A stretch of 64,000 nt of DNA from Sphingomonas zeae (GCF_014197135.1 NZ_JACIFA010000017.1:1-64000), one strand, 5' to 3'; numbered from the stretch's first letter, positions 27,818-35,259 are shown. Numbers and translations are program-made. Notes: a model not told the origin generated them from the letters alone.

Positions 27818-28639
27818 TCACCTTTGCATGTTGTATGGCGAGACTGAGGCAGCTTGCTCTTGATCTAATGGATCCAGAAGGGGTTCAGGACACGAATGAG
27901 ACTCACGTAAATCCGACTGACGGTCGAGCGCGGCACCGAGTTGGGCCAGCATGCGTCCCAGTGAGCCGCCCACGGTGAAGTGCGCCAATTCGCGGCACGA
28001 CAATTGGCCCTTCAGCCGTTCCTGCTCCTCCTCCTGGTCCGCGACATGCTGGAGCGCATCGTCGGGCGCTGGCGCGGGACGCAGCCAGCGGGGGAGGAGC
28101 GACAGCAGCTTCTTCGGGGCGACAGGACGATATGCGTTGGAGGTCTGCTCGAACCGCGGCCCCGGCCCCTGTCCTTCCACGCGGCGGAAGCGGCGTTGGC
28201 GGACCAGGAAGCCGGCATCCTCCAGGATCTGGAGCGCGCGGGCGACGGTGGCGCGGCCCAGCGCGGTCGCCGATGCCAGCCGGTCATAGCTGGGATAGAC
28301 CTTGCCGCCGTTCAGCCGGGCGAGCGTGCAGAGTTCCTCGTACACCCGCACCGCGCCCGCGGTCAGTCCGGCGAGCAGCTTTTCGGGGCCGGTCAGCTCC
28401 CTGCCTTGCCCCCGTGCCTCGCGCTTCACCCGGCGGCCGGTGTCGAGCGCCACGCGCGCCATGCGGATCAGCCGGTCGCACTCGCCCTTGGCGGGCTTGG
28501 CGAAGAAGCCGTCCTCGAACGTGCCCGCCTCGATACTGCCGCGGCGCACGCCGGCACGGCGGGGTGCTGTACCCCCCTGCCCTCTTGCCACCTGGGCGAG
28601 CACGCGCGTCGTCGCTTCACCAAAGGTGAACGCCGTCAT
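27818..28639 (-). CDS. winged-helix DNA-binding protein of plasmid-maintenance region
   Basis: 273 aa, starting behind a strong GGGGAAGGAAG site. Residues about 115-155 form a winged helix (YPSYDRLASATALGRATVAR, then LEDAGFLVRQRRFRRV), the kind found in plasmid replication-associated and GntR-like proteins. The N-terminal 80 residues are basic and the C-terminus is Gln/Glu-rich. I do not recognise a named family. It lies next to the rep1 iterons, so it may control replication or copy number; that is inferred from place. Confidence 0.7.
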   Translation of the reverse strand: MTAFTFGEATTRVLAQVARGQGGTAPRRAGVRRGSIEAGTFEDGFFAKPAKGECDRLIRMARVALDTGRRVKREARGQGRELTGPEKLLAGLTAGAVRVYEELCTLARLNGGKVYPSYDRLASATALGRATVARALQILEDAGFLVRQRRFRRVEGQGPGPRFEQTSNAYRPVAPKKLLSLLPRWLRPAPAPDDALQHVADQEEEQERLKGQLSCRELAHFTVGGSLGRMLAQLGAALDRQSDLRESHSCPEPLLDPLDQEQAASVSPYNMQR

Positions 28640-28947
28640 CTTCCTTCCCCTTCACATCCGGGGCCGGACCAAAAAAGGACAAAGAAAGGGCGTGGCGCGA
28701 AGCGCGCATCCTTGAACCGCAAGGGCGACAGGCGTATCAGGAGGAGGTGAGTGACACCCCGGATCGACGTTTGGCGACGTCGCTCCTTCTAAACCTGGGA
28801 TGCCCGGCCTTCGTGCCGGGCTTTCCTTTATGTGGTCACGACCGCTCCCATATGCTGTCCAGACGCTGCCCCAATGCAGCACCGCAGATCTCGACCTGCG
28901 ATATGGGTTAACTTCGCAGTAAATCTCCGATTAGGAAAGCAGTCGGC
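28640..28947. other. intergenic region upstream of winged-helix gene
   Basis: No gene seen. It should hold the promoter for the minus-strand winged-helix gene. It also contains a small stem CGACGT (28765-28770)/ACGTCG (28777-28782) and the intrinsic-type terminator at 28802-28829, which points along the plus strand although no plus-strand gene precedes it. Confidence 0.45.
28802..28829 (+). terminator. intrinsic-type terminator without an upstream gene
   Basis: Stem GCCCGGC (28802-28808)/GCCGGGC (28815-28821), loop CTTCGT, then TTTCCTTT. It reads as a plus-strand Rho-independent terminator. The nearest plus-strand gene ends more than 1.2 kb upstream, behind another hairpin, so it may end a short untranslated RNA made between 28640 and 28800. 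Confidence 0.6.
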
Positions 28948-29097
28948 ATTCGTGCTTTCGAGTAGGAATTCAAAAAAACACGCCCGAAACGATCGAAATC
29001 GGGCGTGTCATTCGTGCTATCGAGTATCAATTGGGCGAAGACTTCGTGCTATCAAGTATCAATTCGGACGCACAATTCGTGCTATCGAGTATGAATT
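28948..29097 (+). repeat. rep1 iterons, four direct copies (putative origin)
   Basis: Four 23-bp direct repeats start at 28948, 29010, 29042 and 29075, with core TTCGTGCTATCGAGTAT (first copy GCTTTCGAGTAGG, third ATCAAG). The last three are spaced 32-33 bp, three helical turns. Two more copies flank the rep1 start (30068-30090 inverted, 30145-30167). Direct repeats next to a replication initiator gene are the usual sign of an iteron-type origin. I see no clear DnaA box here. Confidence 0.85.
28971..29008 (-). terminator. Rho-independent terminator after rep1
   Basis: Stem ACACGCCCGA (28978-28987)/TCGGGCGTGT (28999-29008). Read on the minus strand it is followed by a run of seven T. It lies 107 bp past the rep1 stop, between the first and second iterons, so it should stop rep1 transcripts from running through the rest of the origin. 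Confidence 0.8.
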
Positions 29098-29114
29098 GAC
29101 CGCCCTGGCGCGAA

Positions 29115-30074
29115 TCACGCCTCGAGGTGATTCGCATCCTCGCCGGAAGGCTCGCTCAGCGCCTTGGGACGCGCGGTGATGATGACCTTGGCGGAGGGCG
29201 CACGGCGCCCACGCCCCCTGCCCTCGGCGGGCTCCTCGGCCTCGGCATCCTCGACCAAGGCGACCTGATAGTCGGGGATGGCGTCGGCCTGGGCGATCGC
29301 CTTCATCGCGGCGCGGAAATTGGCGAGCGGGTTCTGATAGCCGACCTGGAGCCGGAAGGTCGCCAGATCGATCTCCAGCCGCCCCTCCTCGGCGGTCGCG
29401 CAGGCGACCTCATAGATGCGCCGCTCGACGGGGCCGAGCTGGAAATAGGCTGCGGCATAGGCCAGCACCTGCTTGTCGCGCAGGATCGCGCGGTGCAGCC
29501 AGTCGCACAGCCGCACCTTCACCGCCTTCAGCCGACGCTCGCCGCTGCGCGTCTTGGAATAGTGCAGCCGCGCCTCGGAGAGCCAGGAGAAGAAGCCCTC
29601 CTCCCCTTCCCCGCCCGCCTCGATATTGGTCTTGATCTGGGTGCCCTGCAGCCGCTCCAGCGCCTCGGACAGCCGTTGATAGGAACGCGCCGAATGGTTC
29701 GCCCCCGTAACGGAAAACAGGTCGTGCGCGGTGAAGATGAAGTCCTGCCCCACCTCCTCGCTGCGCTCGATCTTCCCCGCCATCAAGCTGGCGATGTAGA
29801 GCACGATCTCCTTGTCATAGATGGTCGCCACCCCCTTGGCCGATGGGCGCACCTCGATCGCGACATTGGCATGTTGATAGGTCAGCGGCTTCATCCAGGC
29901 GGTCTTGCTGAGCGCGAAAAAGGGAAAGGCCATCAGCGAGCGCTCGCCGCGGATCTCGCTGGTGAGAGGGCTGTCGAGATAGAACAGGTCGCGTTGCGGG
30001 CGCGCGGCCGGGCGGGCCGGTGCGGTGTCTTTTTGGGGCGGGGAAGTGGGCGTTCGCGTCATGTTTGAATTCAT
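29115..30074 (-). CDS. RPA-family plasmid replication initiator (rep1)
   Basis: About 319 aa. RDLFYLDSPLTSEIRGERSL and MAFPFFALSKTAWMKPLTY open the RPA (replication initiator protein A) domain, followed by ATIYDKEIVLYIASLMAGKI. HDLFSVTGANHSARSYQRLS and ALERLQGTQIKTNIEAGGEG, then VKVRLCDWLHRAILRDKQVL and YFQLGPVERRIYEVACATAE, complete it. Such proteins bind iterons and open the plasmid origin. The start is uncertain. ATG 30074 lies inside an iteron copy and ATG 30062 is just downstream; longer starts at 30146 and 30209 add sequence unlike the family. Iteron overlap suggests autorepression. It is one of two RPA genes here. Confidence 0.9.
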   Translation of the reverse strand: MNSNMTRTPTSPPQKDTAPARPAARPQRDLFYLDSPLTSEIRGERSLMAFPFFALSKTAWMKPLTYQHANVAIEVRPSAKGVATIYDKEIVLYIASLMAGKIERSEEVGQDFIFTAHDLFSVTGANHSARSYQRLSEALERLQGTQIKTNIEAGGEGEEGFFSWLSEARLHYSKTRSGERRLKAVKVRLCDWLHRAILRDKQVLAYAAAYFQLGPVERRIYEVACATAEEGRLEIDLATFRLQVGYQNPLANFRAAMKAIAQADAIPDYQVALVEDAEAEEPAEGRGRGRRAPSAKVIITARPKALSEPSGEDANHLEA

Positions 30075-30167
30075 ACTCGAAAGCACGAACTTTGGGGAGG
30101 GCAAGCGGGGAGACCCTTGGGAAATAGGGGTCAGGCGGCGTTCCATTCGTGCTTTCGAGTATGAATT
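30068..30167. promoter_or_regulatory. inverted pair of iterons over the rep1 start
   Basis: Copies of the rep1 iteron at 30068-30090 (minus orientation, containing the ATG at 30074) and 30145-30167 (plus orientation) face away from each other across about 55 bp. Binding here by the initiator would cover its own promoter and start codon, the usual iteron autoregulation design. Confidence 0.75.
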
Positions 30168-30200
30168 GGGTGATCGCGACGAGGATGGTGGATCGGAATG

Positions 30201-30221
30201 ACGTGACATGATCTGTCACGT
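30201..30221. promoter_or_regulatory. palindrome upstream of rep1
   Basis: 8-bp arms ACGTGACA (30201-30208) and TGTCACGT (30214-30221) around TGATC. It lies between the rep1 start region and the HNH gene, 34 bp outside the outer iteron. It fits a dimeric repressor site, possibly for the winged-helix protein or ParB, but nothing identifies the binder. Confidence 0.5.
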
Positions 30222-30343
30222 GCCCCTCCCCTTCAGCGGCGGGGTCGGGGCGGAGCCTTTCCATCAGCGATCCGCCCGTCGAAGCGCCCCACCCCCCTGC
30301 CCCTCTCTGAAGGACAGAGGGGATCGTCTCTGCCCCCATTTAG

Positions 30344-30796
30344 TCAGGCGAAAAGGTCGCGTATCGCACGCGACCGGAACTGATTGCGCAACCGGCGTCG
30401 GCGATGCTCGTGCGCGTCGTGGCGCATGTGACAGGCCTGGCAGAGTGCGGCGAGGTTGCGCGGCCGGTTGTCGCCGGGGTCGTGGTTGAGGTGTGCGCTG
30501 GCCAGGATCACGCGGGTCCGACGGAATGGCAGCGGCGGTGCGATGCCTGCCAGGCCCGGCTGCGCGTGGATCATGGCGGTGGGGCTGGGCAGTGCCCTTA
30601 CCCCCCTGCCCCGGCCGTCCCGCCAGCGGGCGCGGGTGTCGTCCCACCAAGTTCCGTCGCCGAGATGCACGATGTCGCGACCGTGAGGCCGGCCGCAATG
30701 CTCGCATTGCCCCTTGGCGCGGTCGAAGCGGATCAGCGCGGACAGCTCGCGCCAGTCGATCGGGTAGAGCCAGCGATGTTCGCGTGCGATCGGCAT
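30344..30796 (-). CDS. HNH endonuclease family protein
   Basis: 150 aa from ATG 30796, behind AAAGGG. It has a zinc-binding CEHCGRPHG pair and the HNH core AHLNHDPGDNRPRNLAALCQ followed by CHMRHD. Between them sits an unusually long Gly/Arg/Pro-rich insert (residues about 55-85). Similar small HNH proteins are frequent on sphingomonad plasmids and phages; targets are unknown. It stands between the two rep modules, right beside the second origin. Confidence 0.85.
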   Translation of the reverse strand: MPIAREHRWLYPIDWRELSALIRFDRAKGQCEHCGRPHGRDIVHLGDGTWWDDTRARWRDGRGRGVRALPSPTAMIHAQPGLAGIAPPLPFRRTRVILASAHLNHDPGDNRPRNLAALCQACHMRHDAHEHRRRRLRNQFRSRAIRDLFA

Positions 30797-30839
30797 GACC
30801 CTTTGTGAATCGACAGGCGGCGAACCCAAAGCGAAAAGG

Positions 30840-31227
30840 CGACTGATTCAGAAAACTCATCAAACTCTATGAAAAAAACTTACAAAACATATCTCGGGAG
30901 TTAGAGCGTTAGATGAGATTTAAAGGGTTAAGCCCGGTTTTCCACAGGCTAAAACGCAGAATTCGCTCGCTTTTTAGGGACCTTCGCGTTCCCGACATAT
31001 CGACTATCTGTTCCTGGAATATCGTGATGGCCGTTCCCGATGTATCGCCCGACCGTTCCGGGAGTGTCGTTGCCCGTTCCCGATATATCGAAAAGGCGTG
31101 ACGGACGCCGCTGGAACGGGTCGGATTGAATCAGTTTTTGACCGATCGCGCGTGGTGAGGTTCAAAGTTGCAACCCGCCGCTACGCGCGATCGGAATGAG
31201 GATCGAATACGCGATATTTCAGGAACG
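30840..31227. other. putative second replication origin (oriV2)
   Basis: An A+T-rich stretch (about 30845-30930), a DnaA-box match TTTTCCACA (30938-30946), and five direct 16-bp repeats make up this region. The repeats start at 30987, 31009, 31032, 31054 and 31075 (type CGTTCCCGACATATCG), spaced 21-23 bp, two helical turns. A sixth copy is inverted at 31212-31227. No gene lies in 30797-31319. It follows rep2, which ends at 31320, and the repeats are unrelated in sequence to the rep1 iterons. Together these are the parts of an iteron origin served by rep2. Confidence 0.82.
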
Positions 31228-31319
31228 CGTATGGGCTACGCATCCCCCTCCTGCGTCCTAATTTTAGCGGCTAAAATGTCGGGGAGGGGGCGGCATCGGC
31301 GCACCCCCCTCCCCTCTCG

Positions 31320-32522
31320 TCAGCGTAGCAGGTGCCGGTTCTTGGCGTCGAAGCGGCGCACGTAGCCGATGAAGGCGTTCTGATAGCTGACCGGCGTGCG
31401 GGCGGGATCGCCCTCGACCCAGGCTTTGAATTCGGCGTGCAGGGTCTGATAGTCCCAGCCCGGACATTCGGACCGCAGCAGCGCCAGCGTCGCGTCCGTG
31501 ATTTCCCCGAAGGTCGACCGGGTCGACAGGCTTTTGACGCTGCGCCGGATCAGCGCGCTGGCATCCAGGTCGCGGTCGGCGGGGGGCGGTGGAGTGTCCT
31601 CCGGCGTCGATGCCTTGAGCTGTCGGGCGGCAGCGGCCTTGGCCTTCTTCGGGGGGGCAGGTACGGCTGGCGTGGCCCCCTCCCCTTCCGCCCGCCTGCG
31701 CATCCTGAGGCTCGGCTCGCGTTTGCCCTCGGCCTGTTCGAGCGTCAGGGCATAGCCAGGCAGCTCGTTGCGTTCGGCGATCTTGGCGATCTCGAACTTG
31801 AAGCGGCGATATTGCCCTTCGGCCCCGGATTTCTCGAACAGGGTCGGCATGGAGATGGCGAAGCCCCCCTCCCCTGCCCCGCCGGCATGTTTGCGCGCGA
31901 CTTTGTACAGCCAGCGCTCGCGGCCGCCCGAAATGTCGAAATAGGCGCGGTCGATCGACAACACGCCGCCCGTCATCATCACGCCCTCGTAGAACCAGCT
32001 CGACAGCTCGATGGTCATGCCGCGCGAGCGTTCGGTCTTTTCGTCGACCAACTGGGTCCAGCCGTCGAGCCAGCTGAACGTCGCCTCGCGCCGGTTCTCC
32101 GCCCGGATATTGGTTTTGACCGTGGTCGACACCAGCCGGTCGAGCGCCTGGCCGAGCAGCTCATAGGCGCGTCCCGTCGGCTGGCGGCCGATCGCGCGGA
32201 GCAGGTCATAGGGCATTAGGTGCAGCTTGCGCGGCACGTCGTTGATCCCCCGACGCGCCATGTCGGCCAGCATCGAGGCGCAATAGATCAGGATGTCGGC
32301 ATCCCAGATCGTTGCCATGCCGTAATCGGGATTGCCCGACACATGCACCCACAGCTTGCCGTCGGGCGAGCGGTAGTCGATCGGCTTGACCCGTTTCGAC
32401 TTGGCCAGGCTGAAGAAGGGCCGCTCCATCATTTCGCGCTGATCGCGCAGCGGCAGGTCGGCGAGATAGGGCAGGAACAGCTCGAACTGTTCGGCCGATC
32501 CGTCCTTGGGCTTGGTGCTCAT
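31320..32522 (-). CDS. RPA-family plasmid replication initiator (rep2)
   Basis: 400 aa from ATG 32522. LPYLADLPLRDQREMMERPF and FSLAKSKRVKPIDYRSPDGK open the RPA domain, followed by ATIWDADILIYCASMLADMA. LHLMPYDLLRAIGRQPTGRA and ALDRLVSTTVKTNIRAENRR follow, then IELSSWFYEGVMMTGGVLSI. A C-terminal part (about 285-400) with a Lys/Ala/Pro-rich linker and a helical end is absent from rep1. It is clearly a different lineage from rep1. It follows parA-parB in the same direction with two parS-like palindromes just before it, an order like repABC but with a non-RepC initiator. Confidence 0.9.
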   Translation of the reverse strand: MSTKPKDGSAEQFELFLPYLADLPLRDQREMMERPFFSLAKSKRVKPIDYRSPDGKLWVHVSGNPDYGMATIWDADILIYCASMLADMARRGINDVPRKLHLMPYDLLRAIGRQPTGRAYELLGQALDRLVSTTVKTNIRAENRREATFSWLDGWTQLVDEKTERSRGMTIELSSWFYEGVMMTGGVLSIDRAYFDISGGRERWLYKVARKHAGGAGEGGFAISMPTLFEKSGAEGQYRRFKFEIAKIAERNELPGYALTLEQAEGKREPSLRMRRRAEGEGATPAVPAPPKKAKAAAARQLKASTPEDTPPPPADRDLDASALIRRSVKSLSTRSTFGEITDATLALLRSECPGWDYQTLHAEFKAWVEGDPARTPVSYQNAFIGYVRRFDAKNRHLLR

Positions 32523-32537
32523 GCGGCATGACCCCGG

Positions 32538-32598
32538 CGCATGTTTCCCCGGGGAAACATGCGGGATGGGCGGACGACGGTGTTTCCCCGGGGAAACA
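32538..32598. promoter_or_regulatory. two parS-like centromere sites
   Basis: The palindrome TGTTTCCCCGGGGAAACA occurs at 32542-32559, extended to a perfect 26-bp dyad at 32538-32563, and again at 32581-32598. A third core copy is at 35111-35126, on the far side of parA. Position around parA-parB and perfect symmetry make them the likely ParB binding sites. They keep the GTTTC/GAAAC ends of chromosomal parS but with CCCCGGGG in the middle. The second abuts the parB stop codon. Confidence 0.85.
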
Positions 32599-33648
32599 TC
32601 AGGGTTGAAGCCCCCTGCCCGTCTGTTCGAGATGCTCCAGAGCACCGCGCAGCGCCTTCACGATTTCCTCGACATCCGCGCCTGACCCGGCGTGCAGCCG
32701 CACCGTCACGCCCTGGCGATTGGCCGACTGGACCGACAGCACGGGGCGGCCATAACGGTTGTGATAGCTGTAACGCTCCGGCTCGCCGTCCTCGCCCGCC
32801 ATCATCTTCGCCGCCCCCAGCAACCGGCGCAGCACGTCCGCTGCGGGAATGGCGGGCTCGCCCGCCTCGCGCCGGGCCGTTTGTTCGCGCGCGATGACCC
32901 GCGCCACGCCGATGATCGCGCGCCCCTCGCCCTTGTCCTGCATCGCCTGCGCCAGCGCATAGCCGGGCTTGAGCTGCACCTCATGCGGCGAGGCAAAGGC
33001 GGCGATCACCTCGTCGGGCAGCGCGGCCACCTTCAGCATCTTGGACAGCCAGCCCTTGGACAGCTTCAGCCGCTCGGCCATGCGGGTCTGGTGGTTGCCA
33101 TAATGGGTGGTCAGCGCGGCCAGGTAATTGCGCGCCCGCTCCAGGTCCGAGACATCGGCGCGTGCGCGGTTCTCCAGATCGGCGAGGCGGAACGCGGCTT
33201 CGTCGTCCAGTTGCGCGACCTGCGCCACGAACATCATGTCGGGATAGCTGTTGGCGCGCAGCCAGCTGATCGACCAGTGGCGGCGGGTCCCTGCAATCAC
33301 CTCATAATCGTGATCGGGATCGCCCTCGACCCGGCGGACCACGGCGGGGACCTTCTGCCCCCCCTCGGCGATGATCGAGTCGATCAGTTCGCGGCAATGC
33401 GCCTCGGTCAGCAGATCGTAGTTGCGGGCATTGCCCGACCAGATCTTCACCCGCGCCGGGTCGAGCAGCAGCTGCGTGACCTGTCGCACCTCGCCGCTGG
33501 CGACGCGGGCGAGCGCGGACTCGCGCCCCAACAGCGTGGTGGTGCGGACCCGGTCCGCCTTGGCCTCGTGCGCCGGGGCAGGGGAGGGGGCATCGCCCTC
33601 TTCCTCCGCCAGCAGAGCCGCCAGATAATCGGATTGTTTACGCGCCAT
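32599..33648 (-). CDS. parB: ParB-family partition protein
   Basis: 349 aa, behind GGGGAGGAAATCC. The N-terminal domain has the CTP-binding GTRRHWSI box (about residues 120-127) and LADLENRARADVSDLERARN, the ParB core. A helix-turn-helix follows (MAERLKLSKGWLSKMLKVAA). The C-terminal part, with KALRGALEHLEQ, should dimerise. It spreads on DNA from parS and is moved by ParA. It lies 173 bp after parA, across a large palindrome. Confidence 0.95.
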   Translation of the reverse strand: MARKQSDYLAALLAEEEGDAPSPAPAHEAKADRVRTTTLLGRESALARVASGEVRQVTQLLLDPARVKIWSGNARNYDLLTEAHCRELIDSIIAEGGQKVPAVVRRVEGDPDHDYEVIAGTRRHWSISWLRANSYPDMMFVAQVAQLDDEAAFRLADLENRARADVSDLERARNYLAALTTHYGNHQTRMAERLKLSKGWLSKMLKVAALPDEVIAAFASPHEVQLKPGYALAQAMQDKGEGRAIIGVARVIAREQTARREAGEPAIPAADVLRRLLGAAKMMAGEDGEPERYSYHNRYGRPVLSVQSANRQGVTVRLHAGSGADVEEIVKALRGALEHLEQTGRGLQP

Positions 33649-33710
33649 GGATTTCCTCCCCGGCAGAACATTGCAAGAACATCATCGTGTAGGAAAGCGG
33701 GGATTTTGCG

Positions 33711-33785
33711 GTGCCAGCTCGCTCCCCCTCCCGGCCACCCACACGGTATGCTGATGGGAGGTCGGGAGGGGGAGTGGGCTGGCAC
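33711..33785. repeat. 75-bp imperfect palindrome between parA and parB
   Basis: Outer arms GTGCCAGC (33711-33718)/GCTGGCAC (33778-33785), then an inner stem of about 19 bp with two mismatches (CTCCCCCTCCCG paired with CGGGAGGGGGAG). The transcript would fold into a very stable hairpin on either strand. It may set the ParA:ParB ratio by attenuation or mRNA processing, or it may be a mobile palindromic repeat. Confidence 0.75.
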
Positions 33786-33821
33786 TGCCCCGAAACGCGC
33801 TCTTTCGCGCGTTTCGCAAAC

Positions 33822-35030
33822 TCAAGCCGCCGCATGGATCACCGCCTCCTCGCTCAGCGGTTCGACCCGGCCCCAGCCCTGACGGACCAGCTGCTCGACC
33901 TGACGCAGCGCCTCGTCCAGATTGGCGCGGCAGCGTTTGTGCGTCTTGGGCGTGCCGATCGGCTTTTCCAGTTCATAGACGGTCATCATCCGCATCGCGG
34001 CATGGCTGATTTCCGCGGACTCCAGGATGGGGACGGGGAGAAGCGCGGGGCCGAAGCTCTGTTCCATGATCGCGCGGACCATGGCGTGGCTGGGGTCGTT
34101 GCCGTCGAACTTGGAACAGATCAGCCGGACGAACTGGTAATCGACCTCGATCCCGGCACCCGTCAGCTGGTTGAGCACCTGATCCATCATCGACAGGAAC
34201 TGGACGGTGGAACAGAAATCGGGCGTCGTCGCCGCCATCGGCACCAGCAGGGCGTTCGCCGCCTGCATCACCGCCAGGCTGATCGTGCCGAGCGCGGGCG
34301 GCGGATCGAGCAGCACCACATCATAGTTGCGCGCCAGATCGGCCAGCCCGGCCTTTAGCTTGCGGAAGCGCGCCGCCAGCACCGATCCGCCATCGCTGCC
34401 CGCTGCGGCCAGCTCATATTCTACGTCGAACAGCTCCAGGTTCGACGGGATCAGGTCGACATTGGGCCAGGGCGTCGGCTTGACCGCATAGGCCAGGTCG
34501 CTCTGCGTCGGGTCGATCGACAGATAGGGGTAGAGCGTCTCTTCGCGTGTGACGTTGAAATGCGGGTTGAAGCCGAACAAGGTCGTCGTCGTCGCCTGGC
34601 TGTCGCAATCGACGACCAGCACACGATAGCCTTGAACCGCGAAATAATGGGCAAGGTGGGTGGTCACGGTCGACTTGCCGACGCCGCCCTTGAAATTCTG
34701 GACCGCGATGATCGCGGGAATATCCAGCGGCGCGCGGGCCGGTGAGGCGCCCAGAACCTCGCGCATGTGCAGCAGTTCTTCGACCGTATAACCCTGACGA
34801 CGGCCATTGTCGGTGGTCGGGGCGGGGGGGAGGCGGCCATCCTCCTCCGCCATGCGGATGCGGTTGGTCGAACAACCGAGCAATTGCGCGGCCTCCGCGA
34901 TACCGAAGCGGACGTGCAGACCTTTCCGGCTTTCGGGTAGGAACGCCTTGCGCCGCAGGCGCTCGATCATCCGCTCCCCCGCGCTCGCCAGATCGCCAAT
35001 CTGGGACAGCATTGCATGATCTTCCGCCAC
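33822..35030 (-). CDS. parA: ParA-family partition ATPase with N-terminal DNA-binding domain
   Basis: 402 aa from GTG 35030 (AAGGGG upstream); ATG 35012 is an alternative. Residues about 40-90 form a MerR-like helix-turn-helix (GIAEAAQLLGCSTNRIRMAE), marking a type Ia ParA that can repress its own operon. The deviant Walker A is VQNFKGGVGKSTVTTHLAH, with VLVVDCDSQATTTTLFGF, and Walker B is YDVVLLDPPPALGT. It drives segregation of ParB-parS complexes on the nucleoid. The palindrome at 35111 lies upstream of its promoter region. Confidence 0.95.
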   Translation of the reverse strand: MAEDHAMLSQIGDLASAGERMIERLRRKAFLPESRKGLHVRFGIAEAAQLLGCSTNRIRMAEEDGRLPPAPTTDNGRRQGYTVEELLHMREVLGASPARAPLDIPAIIAVQNFKGGVGKSTVTTHLAHYFAVQGYRVLVVDCDSQATTTTLFGFNPHFNVTREETLYPYLSIDPTQSDLAYAVKPTPWPNVDLIPSNLELFDVEYELAAAGSDGGSVLAARFRKLKAGLADLARNYDVVLLDPPPALGTISLAVMQAANALLVPMAATTPDFCSTVQFLSMMDQVLNQLTGAGIEVDYQFVRLICSKFDGNDPSHAMVRAIMEQSFGPALLPVPILESAEISHAAMRMMTVYELEKPIGTPKTHKRCRANLDEALRQVEQLVRQGWGRVEPLSEEAVIHAAA

Positions 35031-35110
35031 TCACACACCCCTTGAAGCTTTTGGTGGTGGTTAATGGCAAAGTTCATTCAATCGGGCAAGGTGGGGGAGG
35101 GCGGGACGAT

Positions 35111-35126
35111 GTTTCCCCGGGGAAAC
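35111..35126. promoter_or_regulatory. third parS-like site
   Basis: GTTTCCCCGGGGAAAC, a perfect 16-bp dyad identical to the core of the two sites at 32542 and 32581. It is 80 bp upstream of the parA start, so it may also serve operon autoregulation. Confidence 0.8.
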
Positions 35127-35129
35127 TTA

Positions 35130-35259
35130 ATCCTCCCCGGCACGGGGAGGGGGACCGCCGCGAAGCGGTGGTGGAGGGGGCGTGCCACACAGGACGTCCC
35201 TTGCGGAAACCCCCCTCCGTCAGCGCTAAGCGCTGCCACCTCCCCGTGCCGGGGAGGAT
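35130..35259 (+). repeat. 130-bp palindromic repeat, copy A
   Basis: Bounded by 21-bp perfect inverted ends whose core CCTCCCCGTGCCGGGGAGG is itself a dyad. Inside are a small stem CAGCGC-TAA-GCGCTG (35221-35235) and a GAGGGGG/CCCCCTC pair. The same element, inverted and of the same length, lies at 36470-36599. It touches the stop codon of the glutaredoxin-MauE gene, so it probably acts as that gene's transcript end. Confidence 0.88.

Noticed and set aside
28948-29097. Regularly spaced repeats that could be taken for a CRISPR array
   Set aside because: Only four copies with unequal spacing (62, 32, 33 bp), no cas genes, and further copies over the rep1 start. They are iterons.
31320-35030. 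Classical repABC operon
   Set aside because: The gene order is alike, but the initiator is RPA-type, not RepC. No antisense-RNA signature of repABC was found between parB and rep2.
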